Shown: piece by piece, positions 1 through 9,032 of the stretch
Numbering within the stretch: position 1 is the first letter of the stretch
Layout of the letters: each line of letters starts with the position of its first letter
Assembly (NCBI GenBank): GCA_937773555.1
Contig: CALJVT010000005.1
Coordinates: forward strand, 372,001 to 436,000
Direction: 5' to 3'
Source: an uncultured Pseudomonadales bacterium
Lineage (GTDB): Bacteria > Pseudomonadota > Gammaproteobacteria > Pseudomonadales > Balneatricaceae
DNA length: 64,000 nt
Translations under genes and position numbers: made by a program
Notes under the pieces: model-generated
What the model saw: the letters and a program-made list of their open reading frames with translations, nothing else
Told to the model about the DNA's origin: nothing
Database searches by the model: none

Positions 1-237
1 GCGAGCGCCATAGCTTGCACAACGTCGTTCAACAGCACTTTTATTGACCCGGATTTTATCTAGCTGCTGCAAATCTAAAACCGTACCTTCGTTGCGTACT
101 AAACTATCATGGTCTCGCGTGTGGCTAACACCATCAGTATCAGCTAAATGGTCAACAGACTTAACCAAACTAATAGCTGCTGCCGCAACGTGCTCAGCCA
201 CTTCTCCAGAAACCTGTGTTGGCACTTGTGTTGACAT
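1..237 (-). CDS. deoC: Deoxyribose-phosphate aldolase, N-terminal part (cut by window edge)
   Basis: DeoC cleaves 2-deoxyribose-5-phosphate to acetaldehyde and glyceraldehyde-3-phosphate in deoxynucleoside breakdown. Only the first 79 codons are in the window, running off the left edge. The assignment rests on the segment ending AVERRCASYGAR, which matches the helix before the RRSVKK-type motif of the longer proteobacterial DeoC form, and on the preceding LDLQQLDKIRVNKS segment. The catalytic lysine lies outside the window. The ATG follows the TAG stop of the SorC-type regulator with no spacer, so the two genes are co-transcribed and probably translationally coupled. A regulator placed directly before deoC is a common arrangement for deoxynucleoside or sugar-phosphate control. 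Moderately sure, because catalytic residues cannot be checked. Confidence 0.7.
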   Translation of the reverse strand, partial: MSTQVPTQVSGEVAEHVAAAAISLVKSVDHLADTDGVSHTRDHDSLVRNEGTVLDLQQLDKIRVNKSAVERRCASYGAR

Positions 238-1230
238 CTATTTAAACTCCATTAAGGAAACTAATTTTTCAGCAGTGGCTTCACCCATGACAAGATCTGT
301 AACCAAACCAGAGCGCAATGCGCCAAGTAAAGCCAATTCCTTACCTAAGCCACCCGCTACAGCAACAACACGCTTGCCCGCCATTTCTGCCGCGTTAATA
401 CCCAAACCATGACCGTTTAAAGGGTGATCAACAAGGTTACCCAATATGTCGTAAAAACTACCTATTAGGTCACATACAGCTCCAGCTGAACGAAGTTCTT
501 CTAGGTCGTTATCTGTGACTAAACCCACGCTATGTAGGTAGTGATTGGTTTTTAGTCCACCAATACCTACCGCGTATAAATTAGCGTTGCGCGCTAAATT
601 TAAGCTAAATTGCACACTGGCTTGAGCCATCAACATTTCATGCTCTTGGTCATCACGAGCCAAATAGGGTACCGGCATAAAATAACCTTCCCCTCCCGTA
701 CGCTCAACAAACTGCTGCACTACGTCTAAGCGGTTGGCTGAAAATTTACGCGTAAAGCTACCAGAAACAGACGCAAACGTAAGGTCTGAACGATTTATTT
801 TAGGAAGTCTCTCCGCTAACGCTGAAAGCGACCGACCTTTGCCGATGCCCACACAAGAAGAGTGTGGCAACTGGTTGAGAAGATTATAGAAAAAGCGTGC
901 AGCACCAGCACCAACCTCATTAAAATCGGCCTCTTTATCGTCTGCATTCATATGGTCTGAAGGAGCAATTAGACATGAGCTCAGGTTAAATTTGCTCGCC
1001 AATTGCTCTTCTAACGCAACGCAGCGAGCAGGCTCACCTTCTATGAATATTTTTACCATACCCTGTTGTTGAGCAAGCTGAATAAGTCGGTGAGCTTTAA
1101 CAGGAGATACGGCTAAGCGCTTGGCCACTTCACCTTGGGTATAGCCGCCAATAAAGGACAGCCAGGCAGCCCTTGTAGCAAGGTCTAACTGCTGCGCATC
1201 AACTTGTTGCTTTGAGTGTTTAGAATTCAT
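238..1230 (-). CDS. SorC/DeoR-type sugar-binding transcriptional regulator
   Basis: A 330-residue regulator of the SorC family. An N-terminal helix-turn-helix lies at about residues 30-62 (YTQGEVAKRLAVSPVKAHRL). It is followed by a sugar-phosphate-binding effector domain at about 75-325 with the glycine-rich segment GIGKGRSLSAL near 128 and the C-terminal motif VMGEATAEKLV typical of the family. Members bind DNA as oligomers and release it when a phosphosugar binds. The gene is directly followed by deoC with zero spacing, so the natural guess is a deoxyribose-phosphate-type effector; that is inference. A 15-base palindrome sits 12 bases before the ATG and is a good candidate for an autoregulatory operator. 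The frameshifted amidohydrolase upstream ends 42 bases away on the same strand. Confidence 0.85.
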   Translation of the reverse strand: MNSKHSKQQVDAQQLDLATRAAWLSFIGGYTQGEVAKRLAVSPVKAHRLIQLAQQQGMVKIFIEGEPARCVALEEQLASKFNLSSCLIAPSDHMNADDKEADFNEVGAGAARFFYNLLNQLPHSSCVGIGKGRSLSALAERLPKINRSDLTFASVSGSFTRKFSANRLDVVQQFVERTGGEGYFMPVPYLARDDQEHEMLMAQASVQFSLNLARNANLYAVGIGGLKTNHYLHSVGLVTDNDLEELRSAGAVCDLIGSFYDILGNLVDHPLNGHGLGINAAEMAGKRVVAVAGGLGKELALLGALRSGLVTDLVMGEATAEKLVSLMEFK

Positions 1231-1241
1231 AGTGAAAAATA

Positions 1242-1256
1242 TTACACTAAGTGTAA
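1242..1256. promoter_or_regulatory. Candidate operator of the SorC-type regulator
   Basis: TTACACT-A-AGTGTAA is a perfect 7-base inverted repeat with one central base, ending 12 bases upstream of the regulator ATG at 1230. Its position in the 42-base gap before the regulator-deoC pair suggests an autoregulatory site. Binding is inferred, not shown. Confidence 0.5.
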
Positions 1257-1272
1257 AATTTATACCATTACT

Positions 1273-2479
1273 TTATTCACAAACAATGCCACCCTTGCCT
1301 AAACGAGCCTCAACTAACCTTACCCATAAGCTTGCACCAATAGGAATTAAGGCATCGTTAAAATCATAGCTTGGGTTATGTAAGGTACACGGTCCCATAC
1401 CATGCAAAAGATCACGGTGATCTCCATCACCATTACCTAAAGCGAAGTAGCACCCTGGTTTTTCTTGTAAAAAGAAACTAAAGTCCTCAGAACCCATGGT
1501 TGGAGTAAAGTCCACTACCTTGTCTTGGCCCAATAAATCTTCCGCAACTTCTCGCATGTATTGCGCTTGAGCTGCATGGTTAATAGTAGCAGGGTAAGCT
1601 CTTCTAAAATCAAACTGGCCTTCACAATCAAAGGCTGCACACAAGGTCTTGAGAGATTTTTGCCATGCGTTTTTCAACAGCTTGCAAGACCTCCTCAGAG
1701 AAACAGCGCACGGTGCCTTCGATCACACAATCGTCAGCAATAATATTAGTAGCATCGCCACAGTGGATTTTAGTAACAGATAAAACGACAGAATCTAACG
1801 GGTTGATGTTGCGCGTGACTATGGATTGCAACCCTTGCACAAGCTGGCAGGCCACCAACAAAGGGTCTACGCCCAGTTGAGGCATAGCTGCATGAGCGCC
1901 CTTACCTACTACTTTAATTTTAAATTCACTGGCTGAAGCCATCATGGCGCCTGCTACTATGCCCACAGAGCCTTGCGGGTAACCAGGCCAATTGTGATAA
2001 CCGTAGATTTCATCAATTGAAAAACGCTCAAATAAGCCATCGTTGATCATGGCTTTAGCGCCCGCTCCTCCTTCCTCTGCTGGTTGAAAAATTAAATAAA
2101 CTGTACCAGAAAAATCACGATTTTTTGCTAGGTAACCGGCCGCACAAAGCAGTGTGGCTGTGTGCCCATCATGGCCACAAGCATGCATTTTTCCAGCATA
2201 TTGGCTCCGATGCTCAAATTGATTACGCTCTTGTAATGGTAAGGCGTCCATGTCTGCTCTTAGTGCAATACCTGCACCAGACTTTAGGCCTTTGATCACC
2301 CCCACAACTCCAGTAACAGCAATGCTTTGATGTACTTCTATGCCCATCGCAGTCAGCTGGTCTACAACAATTTTTGCAGTGCGGTGTTCTGAATAGCTTA
2401 GTTCAGGGTGAGCATGAATATCACGCCGAATCGCTTTATAGGTTTCAGCTTCTGCAACGATTGGAGCAAGTAGTGTCAT
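1273..2479 (-). pseudogene. M20 family amidohydrolase (hippurate hydrolase-like), frameshifted
   Basis: Two overlapping reading frames (2479 to about 1657, then about 1657 to 1273) together make one M20 peptidase/amidohydrolase of about 390 residues, the usual family length. These are di-metal enzymes that remove N-acyl groups from amino acids. The first part carries the metal-site motifs HACGHDGH and PAEEGGAGA; the second carries TMGSEDFSFF and the closing HNPSYDFND motif. The join falls in a run of five T at 1657-1661 (AAAAA on the coding strand). With four bases the protein reads smoothly as RMAKSLKTLCAAFDCE. The break is therefore a +1 insertion in a homopolymer: either a real recent inactivation or a sequencing error. 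A GAGG ribosome site precedes the ATG at 2479. A Met at 1677 could restart the second frame but would give a fragment without the metal-site N-terminal part. Confidence 0.85.
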
Positions 2480-2843
2480 AAATGTGCCTCAAATTTTTAC
2501 TTGATCTAAATTAAGATTTTTGTCATGGCAGCATAGCGTAATTAAAGTGCCAGTCAAGAGTAAACCAAAGCCCAAAGACAATAACATTAATGGTAACATC
2601 TGTTGCAGTAAAGCAAACTTATTCATCACTAAACACACACTTAATAAGCTAGGGAATAAGTTGCGCCAGCAGGTTTCTTTCTTTAAAGTAAGGAACCAGA
2701 TCAGCTCATTAGCAGAGCAACTTGTGGCAACGGGCCAAAGGTCGCTGCTAGCCATTCGGTTAGACGCGCTAATGTGCCGGCAGCACTGGGCTTAGACATG
2801 GGCAATGGTGCTGAACTCCACTTTGGTTTACTTAGGAAATATT
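2480..2843. other. Intergenic region with no recognised gene
   Basis: About 360 bases between the amidohydrolase start (minus strand) and the AsnC-domain gene (plus strand). Open frames of about 90 codons exist on both strands (2489-2755 minus, 2520-2795 plus). The minus frame has one hydrophobic stretch (near LPLMLLSLGFGLLLTGTLI) and ends 9 bases before the amidohydrolase ATG, but I do not recognise either product and they overlap each other. A broken minus-strand reading starts near 2799 (MSKPSAAGTLARLTEWLA) and soon meets a stop, so this may be a gene remnant. Promoters for both flanking genes should lie here. Confidence 0.4.
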
Positions 2844-3080
2844 ATGACCTGTGTCTTTGTTCAAATTCGTTGCAACCCAGGTAAGACCTATGCGGTAGCT
2901 GATGCAATTTATGAGCGTGAAATTGCCTCTGAACTTTATTCAACCAGTGGCGATTATGACTTACTAATGAAGCTTTACATCCCTTCAGAAGAGGATGTAG
3001 GTAGGTACATTAATGATCGACTGTTAACGATAGATGGCATTTCTAGGTCTCTCACCACACTCACGTTTAAAGCCTTTTAA
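2844..3080 (+). CDS. Stand-alone AsnC/Lrp ligand-binding (RAM) domain protein
   Basis: A 78-residue protein starting MTCVFVQIRCNPGKTY. It corresponds to only the C-terminal RAM/ACT-like domain of Lrp/AsnC regulators, with the pattern strand-helix (YAVADAIYER), SGDYDLLMKLYIP, and the closing GISRSLTTLTFKAF. It lacks the DNA-binding helix-turn-helix, as in the stand-alone SMART-type proteins that form oligomeric rings and bind amino acids. I chose the internal ATG at 2844 over an upstream in-frame start at 2805 because the family begins at this strand. It ends 2 bases before the hrpB ATG, so the two are co-transcribed. The ligand and partner are unknown. Confidence 0.8.
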   Translation: MTCVFVQIRCNPGKTYAVADAIYEREIASELYSTSGDYDLLMKLYIPSEEDVGRYINDRLLTIDGISRSLTTLTFKAF

Positions 3081-3082
3081 CT

Positions 3083-5641
3083 ATGGCCCTAGCACCTACC
3101 TCACTACCCATTGATGAGGTGCTTCCCACCCTGTGCCAGAAACTAGAAAAACACCATCAAGTGGTGCTTATTGCGCCGCCAGGCGCTGGCAAAACCACCC
3201 GCGTACCTTTGGTAATACTCCAAGCCCCTTGGTTGGGCCGGCAAAAGATACTGCTCATTGAACCCCGCCGCATTGCCACCCTTGCCACCGCACATTTTTT
3301 ATCCAAAAGCCTGCAACAACCCTGCGGTCAAACCGTAGGTTATCGTATGCGGTTGGACACCAAGATAAGTTCACATACCCGTATTGAGGTGATCACCCAC
3401 GGGGTTTTATTGCGCATGCTGCAACAAGACCCAAGCCTTGAGGGCATAGGTGCTGTTATCTTTGATGAGTTTCACGAACGCAGCTTAGATGGTGATTTAA
3501 GTTTAGCCATGTGTCTTCAGGGCCGTGAATTACTGCGAGATGAAGACCCTCTCAAGCTTATCATCATGTCTGCCACTATGGACGCTAAAAGCGTAAGCCA
3601 ATTACTTGATAACGCACCTATCGTAGTTAGCCAAGGACGCCAATTCCCAGTTACCACACACCAGGTGTGCCCTGCTCCAAGCCAAGGTCAAATCTATAAC
3701 GCGCTCTATGACACCGTAGCCCAGGCGTTGGCCAACCACCAAGGCAGTTTGCTAATTTTTTTACCTGGCCGTGGGGAAATACATCGAGCTCAAGACCAAC
3801 TGGCTAGCCTGTGTACATCTCAAATCGAGCTCTTTGCTCTCTATGGGGAGCTCCCTATGGAACAGCAGCAACTGGCCATTAGCCCAGCAGCTAAGGGCAA
3901 ACGAAAGATTGTTTTAGCTACTAATATTGCCGAAACCAGTCTCACAATTGAAGGTATAGAGTGTGTAATTGATCTGGGCCTATCGCGCCAAATGGCCTAT
4001 GACACACGCACAGGCCTAAGCCGTCTAAGGACCGTAAAGGTGTCCCGTGCTCAAGCCACACAGCGTGCCGGCCGTGCTGGTCGATTAAGTGCAGGCACCT
4101 GCTATCGCTTGTGGAGTGACACAGAGCAACAAGGCTTAGCCCCTCACGCGTCCGTAGAAATAAAACAAACTGATTTAACTAATTTATGCTTACAGTTATA
4201 TGCCTTCGGATGTGCTGATCCCGATGAAATGAGGTGGATGGACCCACCTCCACAAGGCCCATGGCAAAAGGCTGAGCAGCTTCTGACAGAGCTTGGGGGG
4301 CTAATGTCTTCAGCCCAGGGCCTAGTGATCACGCCCCACGGACAAAGGATGAGCCAGTTACCTTTATCCCCGCGCCTAGGCCACTTATTAATCACTGCAC
4401 AACGCTATAACGCACTGCTATTGGGCTGCCAATTGGTGGCACTGCTCAGTGAAAAAGACCCTTTAGCAACACGCTCAGAAAATGATTATGACTTAATGCT
4501 TCGTGTTAATTGGCTAAACAGTAATAAGCCTATTCAACCAAATCTTATGGGCATACGACAGCGAGTCACTAAGCAAGCCACACGATTATTTAGCCAAATG
4601 CCACAGGACTTCGCACCACCAATTGCTCACACCTACAACCAAAGCGAAGTAGCCGCTATTTTGGTTGCTCATGCTTGGCCAGAACGCATTGCTCAGCAAA
4701 CATCAGACACAAAACAATACAAACTAGCCAATGGCAAACGGGTGACATGCCAGCAGTCAAATGGTGGTTCACCATGGCTAGCGGTTGCCAGTACTATCGG
4801 TTTTGAACATAAAACAGGTGATAATGCTCAACGCCTTTGTTTGGCTGTAGCGTTACCATATCATTTATTTTCAGGGCCTTTAAAGCACCTCACACAAGAA
4901 CAAACCAACATCTTCTGGCATGAGCAATATGACCGTCTTATTGCCGAACAGCATACCCAAGTAGGGCAACTACAAATTAATACTCAGCGCATCACTAAAA
5001 TCGACCCTCAGGTTAGGATTGATGCAACTTGTCGCTATATAGCACAGTTAAAATTATCGCCATTGAACTGGGATAAAGACACCCTTAACTTGCAAGCTAA
5101 GGTACAGTTATTGCACCAAAGCTACCCCAGTAGCAAAGGAACACCTAACCCTTGGCCTAACGTATCACCTCAAAGGTTAACTGAAACCTTGTCAGATTGG
5201 CTTGGACCATTTTTAGACACAGCCACTCATGTTCAAGACCTTAAGCGATTAAATTTAAAACAAATATTGTCTAATCTTTTGCCTTGGCCTTTACCCAATC
5301 AGCTAGAACAGCTTGCGCCTGCTCGTTTCACCGTGCCGTCAGGAAATGCACACACGATTGATTACAGCCAGAACCCACCGGTCTTGGCTGTTAAATTACA
5401 AGAGTTGTTTGGCATGCAGGAGCCACCCAGCGTGGGCTACGGCACTGCATTGCAAGTGCACCTACTTTCACCTCGTGGGCAGGTGTTACAAGTGACTCAA
5501 GACTTAGCTAATTTTTGGGCTACCGGTTATACCGAAGTTAAAAAAGAAATGAAGGGGCGTTATCCAAGACACCCTTGGCCAGATGATCCCACTCAGGCTT
5601 TGGCAACAGCTAAAACTAACCGTGCCTTACGTAAACCTTGA
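3083..5641 (+). CDS. hrpB: ATP-dependent helicase HrpB
   Basis: An 852-residue DEAH/RHA-family helicase of full HrpB length. Walker A GAGKTT lies at 34-39, the DEAH-variant box DEFH at 128-131 and motif III SAT at 163-165. The C-terminal helicase lobe carries the TNIAETSLTI and QRAGRAGR motifs near 280-340. An HrpB-specific C-terminal region follows, with the conserved ending YTEVKKEMKGRYPRHPWPDDP. HrpB is widespread in Proteobacteria; its cellular role is poorly defined, with RNA metabolism the usual suggestion. The ATG follows the AsnC-domain gene by 2 bases. Nothing is truncated. The identification is secure; the biological function is not. Confidence 0.95.
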   Translation: MALAPTSLPIDEVLPTLCQKLEKHHQVVLIAPPGAGKTTRVPLVILQAPWLGRQKILLIEPRRIATLATAHFLSKSLQQPCGQTVGYRMRLDTKISSHTRIEVITHGVLLRMLQQDPSLEGIGAVIFDEFHERSLDGDLSLAMCLQGRELLRDEDPLKLIIMSATMDAKSVSQLLDNAPIVVSQGRQFPVTTHQVCPAPSQGQIYNALYDTVAQALANHQGSLLIFLPGRGEIHRAQDQLASLCTSQIELFALYGELPMEQQQLAISPAAKGKRKIVLATNIAETSLTIEGIECVIDLGLSRQMAYDTRTGLSRLRTVKVSRAQATQRAGRAGRLSAGTCYRLWSDTEQQGLAPHASVEIKQTDLTNLCLQLYAFGCADPDEMRWMDPPPQGPWQKAEQLLTELGGLMSSAQGLVITPHGQRMSQLPLSPRLGHLLITAQRYNALLLGCQLVALLSEKDPLATRSENDYDLMLRVNWLNSNKPIQPNLMGIRQRVTKQATRLFSQMPQDFAPPIAHTYNQSEVAAILVAHAWPERIAQQTSDTKQYKLANGKRVTCQQSNGGSPWLAVASTIGFEHKTGDNAQRLCLAVALPYHLFSGPLKHLTQEQTNIFWHEQYDRLIAEQHTQVGQLQINTQRITKIDPQVRIDATCRYIAQLKLSPLNWDKDTLNLQAKVQLLHQSYPSSKGTPNPWPNVSPQRLTETLSDWLGPFLDTATHVQDLKRLNLKQILSNLLPWPLPNQLEQLAPARFTVPSGNAHTIDYSQNPPVLAVKLQELFGMQEPPSVGYGTALQVHLLSPRGQVLQVTQDLANFWATGYTEVKKEMKGRYPRHPWPDDPTQALATAKTNRALRKP

Positions 5642-5662
5642 GTTCAGTGCTGCTAGACTGGG

Positions 5663-6637
5663 CTAGCCGTCTTGTCGGCCTGACACCATTAGCTCATGGC
5701 CAGCTTCTTCTGGTTCATCATCCATGATATCGGCTGGAAAACCATGGCCTACCACTTTAACGCCCATGGGTTCTTCGTAACGTCGAATAATGTTGGGAGA
5801 CTTTTCTCGCGGTCCAAACTCATCTTGTGCTTGGCTAAAAATATCAACTAATAACGGCGCCAAGTCTAACTTCATGCCTGCTCTTTCGGTGAGCGTGTTA
5901 AACAGGCCAACATCTTTAAGCACCAGGTCCACAGTAAAGTTAATTTCTCGTGAACCATTAAGAATCACCTGTGATTCTGTTTCATGTACAAAAGAGGTGC
6001 CAGAAGAAGCCTTGATAGCCTCGTAGCTCACGTTCATGTCTAAGTCCATCACCTTGCAGGCTGTTAGCGCTTCACTTAATGCGACCAAATGCGCCGTAGC
6101 TAAGTAGTTAGTGACTACTTTTAACTTTGATGCCGTCCCTAACCCACCCGTGTGCAGTACTCGGCGGCCTAAGGTAGTAAGTACCGGCAAGGCGCGCTCA
6201 AATGCTGGCCGGGTACAGCCTGCAAAAATGGAAATATTACCCGTGTCTGCCCGATGACAACCACCCGATACTGGGCAGTCTACCGGCTCTGCCCCTGCAG
6301 CTTTTACCAGTGCACCAATACGGCGTATTTCGCTCTCGTCTGTGGTAGACATTTCCAGCCATATTTTACCTTCAGACAAACCTGCGATAACACCTTCTTC
6401 AGCGCTACTTCCTTCCATCACCGCCGAACAGGCCGCTGGTGAAGGCAAACAGGTGATAATAATGTCACTTTGCTGGGCAAGCTGTTTTGGCGAGGTAGCA
6501 GAGCTGGCTCCACGAGCAACAAAATCAGCGACAAAATCAGCATTCAAATCTCTAACCATTACCTCATAGCCATTACGCAATAAGCTGCCCGCTAACTTGC
6601 TACCTACATTACCTAGACCTACAAAACCTATTTTCAT
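5663..6637 (-). CDS. NAD(P)-dependent beta-hydroxyacid dehydrogenase (3-hydroxyisobutyrate dehydrogenase family)
   Basis: A 324-residue oxidoreductase of the 6-phosphogluconate/3-hydroxyisobutyrate dehydrogenase superfamily. The dinucleotide-binding GLGNVG lies at 7-12, the substrate-site SGG at 124-126 in DCPVSGGCHRADTG, and the catalytic lysine at 173 with the partnering Asn 177 (ASKLKVVTN). The enzyme should oxidise a small 2- or 3-hydroxy acid with NAD(P); the substrate cannot be read from sequence. A C-terminal extension of about 30 residues rich in Asp/Glu goes beyond the usual end. It lies 31 bases downstream of the aldehyde dehydrogenase on the same strand, so the two form an operon and may act in sequence on alcohol, aldehyde and acid intermediates. 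Confidence 0.85.
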   Translation of the reverse strand: MKIGFVGLGNVGSKLAGSLLRNGYEVMVRDLNADFVADFVARGASSATSPKQLAQQSDIIITCLPSPAACSAVMEGSSAEEGVIAGLSEGKIWLEMSTTDESEIRRIGALVKAAGAEPVDCPVSGGCHRADTGNISIFAGCTRPAFERALPVLTTLGRRVLHTGGLGTASKLKVVTNYLATAHLVALSEALTACKVMDLDMNVSYEAIKASSGTSFVHETESQVILNGSREINFTVDLVLKDVGLFNTLTERAGMKLDLAPLLVDIFSQAQDEFGPREKSPNIIRRYEEPMGVKVVGHGFPADIMDDEPEEAGHELMVSGRQDG

Positions 6638-6668
6638 TTTTTTAACCTACCTGTTTAAGAGTGACTAT

Positions 6669-8096
6669 TTAACGGTAGCCAGCAATAGCCTTTATTTCCT
6701 GAAATTCGTGTAATCCAAAACTCGCATATTCACGCCCATTGCCAGATTGTTTATAACCACCAAAAGGCATGCAATATTCCAAATCAGCCATATTAATGTG
6801 TACTGTGCCAGCTCTCAATTGCCTGGCCACACGTCGGGCTTTACCCATGTCTTGGGTAGACACATACGCTCCTAAACCGTAAGGACTATCGTTAGCAATT
6901 CTGATTGCTTCTGCCTCATCCTTAAAAGGAATCAATACGAGTACGGGGCCAAAAACTTCTTCTTGGGCGATAGCCATAGCGTTATTCACATCGCCAAAAA
7001 GCGTGGGTTTTACGTAATAACCTTGCTCAAAACCCTGGGGTTTGCCTACGCCACCAGATAACAAAGTAGCACCCTCATCTACACCAGTTTGAATTAAGTG
7101 TTGCACTTTATGCCAGTGGGGTTGGGATATTACTGGGCCCAAATGATCACCGTGTTGCTGTGGATCACCTAGAGTGATGGATGCGAATGCGTCTACTGCA
7201 AGCTCTGCCACTTGGCCATATACGCTGGCCTCTACCAACATGCGTGTTGGCGCATCACAACTTTGACCACTGTTAAGCATGCACGCTTCCACACCTAGCT
7301 CTACTTGAGTACTTAGGTTGGCGTCAGCAAAGATAATATTGGCAGACTTACCACCCAGTTCTTGGCTCATGCGCTTCACTGTTGTGGCTGCAGACTTCGC
7401 AATTTCGACACCCGCTCTGGTAGATCCAGTAAACGACACCATGTTGACTAATGGGTGACTGGTCATATAGTTACCTATGTCAGCACCAGTGCCATGGATC
7501 ATATTAAACACGCCATTAGGGATACCAGCTTCATGGACGCACTGGGTAAATAGTTGTGCCGACATCGGTGTTAATTCACTTGGTTTAAGCACCATAGTGC
7601 AACCTGCTAACAAGGCTGGAATGACTTTGCAGACAATTTGGTTAATGGGCCAGTTCCAAGGTGTAATAAGCACACAAACACCAATTGGCTCTTTGAGCAA
7701 CTGACCATGCTCGCCAATAGGCTCATCGATTAAAGCAGTTTTAGCAGCTTGTAAATGAGCTTCTGTATGGCCTACACCAGTTTCAGTTTGTATGTCGAAA
7801 GACATAGACGCTGGAGCGCCCATTTCTTCAGTAATGGCCCTAGCCATATCCCCATAGTGCTTTTGGTAGGCAGCCAAAAATGCCTCTACCTTAAGTATTC
7901 GCTGCGGCAACGGGGTCTGGCTCCAAGCGTCAAAGGCATTGGCTGCAGCATTTACTGCAGCCTCTACATCGTCAGTTTTAGCAAGATAAACCTCGGCAAA
8001 CACTGCCTCTGTAGCAGGGTTGATGACCGGCAACAGTTGTTTACTCGTTAGCGGTTTGCACCAGTGGCCATTAATGTAGAAAGCTAGCTTATTCAT
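6669..8096 (-). CDS. NAD(P)-dependent aldehyde dehydrogenase
   Basis: A 475-residue aldehyde dehydrogenase from the ATG at 8096. Longer in-frame starts to 8153 add a Pro/Cys-rich tail unlike the family. Oxyanion Asn148 is in PWNWP, the general base Glu246 in ELGGKS, and the catalytic Cys280 in NSGQSC. The C-terminal ends with the oligomerisation strand (FGGYKQSGNGREY). It converts an aldehyde to a carboxylate. The sequence is a general ALDH and not the CoA-acylating methylmalonate-semialdehyde type, which would carry different flanking motifs. It is divergently transcribed from the SDR gene at 8253 across a 156-base gap and precedes the hydroxyacid dehydrogenase in its operon. Substrate unknown. 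Confidence 0.9.
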   Translation of the reverse strand: MNKLAFYINGHWCKPLTSKQLLPVINPATEAVFAEVYLAKTDDVEAAVNAAANAFDAWSQTPLPQRILKVEAFLAAYQKHYGDMARAITEEMGAPASMSFDIQTETGVGHTEAHLQAAKTALIDEPIGEHGQLLKEPIGVCVLITPWNWPINQIVCKVIPALLAGCTMVLKPSELTPMSAQLFTQCVHEAGIPNGVFNMIHGTGADIGNYMTSHPLVNMVSFTGSTRAGVEIAKSAATTVKRMSQELGGKSANIIFADANLSTQVELGVEACMLNSGQSCDAPTRMLVEASVYGQVAELAVDAFASITLGDPQQHGDHLGPVISQPHWHKVQHLIQTGVDEGATLLSGGVGKPQGFEQGYYVKPTLFGDVNNAMAIAQEEVFGPVLVLIPFKDEAEAIRIANDSPYGLGAYVSTQDMGKARRVARQLRAGTVHINMADLEYCMPFGGYKQSGNGREYASFGLHEFQEIKAIAGYR

Positions 8097-8252
8097 AGAA
8101 AGGCTCGTTATTGGACAAGTGATGGGGCAGTGTATCGGCACATACTTGCTCATTTCTTATCAAAAACAGACAGATATACTTCGGATATATACAAGCTCAC
8201 AGTTTTAAACTCGTTCACTATCACACCCATTAGCCACATTGGAGAGACTTGT
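8097..8252. promoter_or_regulatory. Divergent promoter region, ALDH / SDR
   Basis: A 156-base gap between two opposed genes must hold both promoters. It contains AT-rich stretches and a GGAGAG ribosome-binding site at 8241-8246 for the SDR gene. I see no strong operator palindrome. Confidence 0.4.
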
Positions 8253-9032
8253 ATGCAAGGTATTAAAGATAAGAAGGTGTTGATTACTGCTGGTGCTACA
8301 GGTATCGGCAAAGCCACTGCCATTGCAATGATGAAAGCAGGTGCTCAAGTGCACGTGTGTGATATTGATGACCAAGCACTGGCTAGCTTTAAGCAAGACT
8401 ACCCTCTCTTATTAACTAGCGTAACCAACGTTACCAAGCCAGATGAGGTTGCTGAAATGTTTGTGCAATTACAACAAAACTTTTCAGGAAAACTAGATTT
8501 TTTGGTTAATAATGCCGGTGTTTCAGGACCTGCAGGCCCTATTGAAACCCTCGACATTGAACAATGGAAAGCGACCTTCGATGTTAATCTACATGCTACC
8601 TTTTATGTCTCAAAGCACGCTATACCGCTAATTAAGCAACATGGCGGTGCAATTATGAATTTATCGTCCACCGCGGGACTATTTGGCTACCCTTTGCGCA
8701 GCCCCTATGCCAGTGCTAAGTGGGCTATTGTGGGGTTAAGCAAAACCATGGCTATGGAGCTAGGCCCATTTAACATCCGGGTTAATTGCATTTGCCCCGG
8801 CTCAGTAAACGGGGAGCGCATGGACCGTGTCATCAGTAGCATTGCCCAAGCGACCGGTGAGAGTTTAGAAAAGGTACGTGAAGATAATGTGAAGAATACT
8901 TCCATGACAACCTTTGTAGACGCCGATGATATCGCCAATATGATTGTATTTAGCTTCTGTGATTTAGGCGCAAAAATTTCTGGGCAAAGTCTCACAGTGG
9001 ATGGTGATACTCACAGCCTAGCAACCTATTAA
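8253..9032 (+). CDS. SDR family NAD(P)-dependent oxidoreductase
   Basis: A 259-residue classical short-chain dehydrogenase. The cofactor motif AGATGIG lies at 13-19, NNAG at 86-89, and the catalytic triad Ser139 (NLSST), Tyr152 and Lys156 (YASAK) is intact. The C-terminal segment ISGQSLTVDGD is the usual SDR closing motif. Asp37 at the end of strand 2 (VCDIDD) favours NAD over NADP. The ATG at 8253 is chosen because it follows a GGAGAG ribosome site by 6 bases; an in-frame extension to 8130 overlaps the divergent ALDH start. Substrate unknown; the neighbouring ALDH and hydroxyacid dehydrogenase suggest a shared short alcohol or hydroxyacid pathway. Confidence 0.9.
   Translation: MQGIKDKKVLITAGATGIGKATAIAMMKAGAQVHVCDIDDQALASFKQDYPLLLTSVTNVTKPDEVAEMFVQLQQNFSGKLDFLVNNAGVSGPAGPIETLDIEQWKATFDVNLHATFYVSKHAIPLIKQHGGAIMNLSSTAGLFGYPLRSPYASAKWAIVGLSKTMAMELGPFNIRVNCICPGSVNGERMDRVISSIAQATGESLEKVREDNVKNTSMTTFVDADDIANMIVFSFCDLGAKISGQSLTVDGDTHSLATY

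Noticed and set aside
44-412. 122-codon plus-strand frame
   Set aside because: It runs antisense through the start of deoC and the end of the SorC regulator, both of which have clear family motifs. It has no recognisable product.
6669-8096. iolA/mmsA identity for the aldehyde dehydrogenase
   Set aside because: The sequence has the general ALDH motifs ELGGKS and GQSC and lies far from the iol genes. It does not look like the CoA-acylating type.
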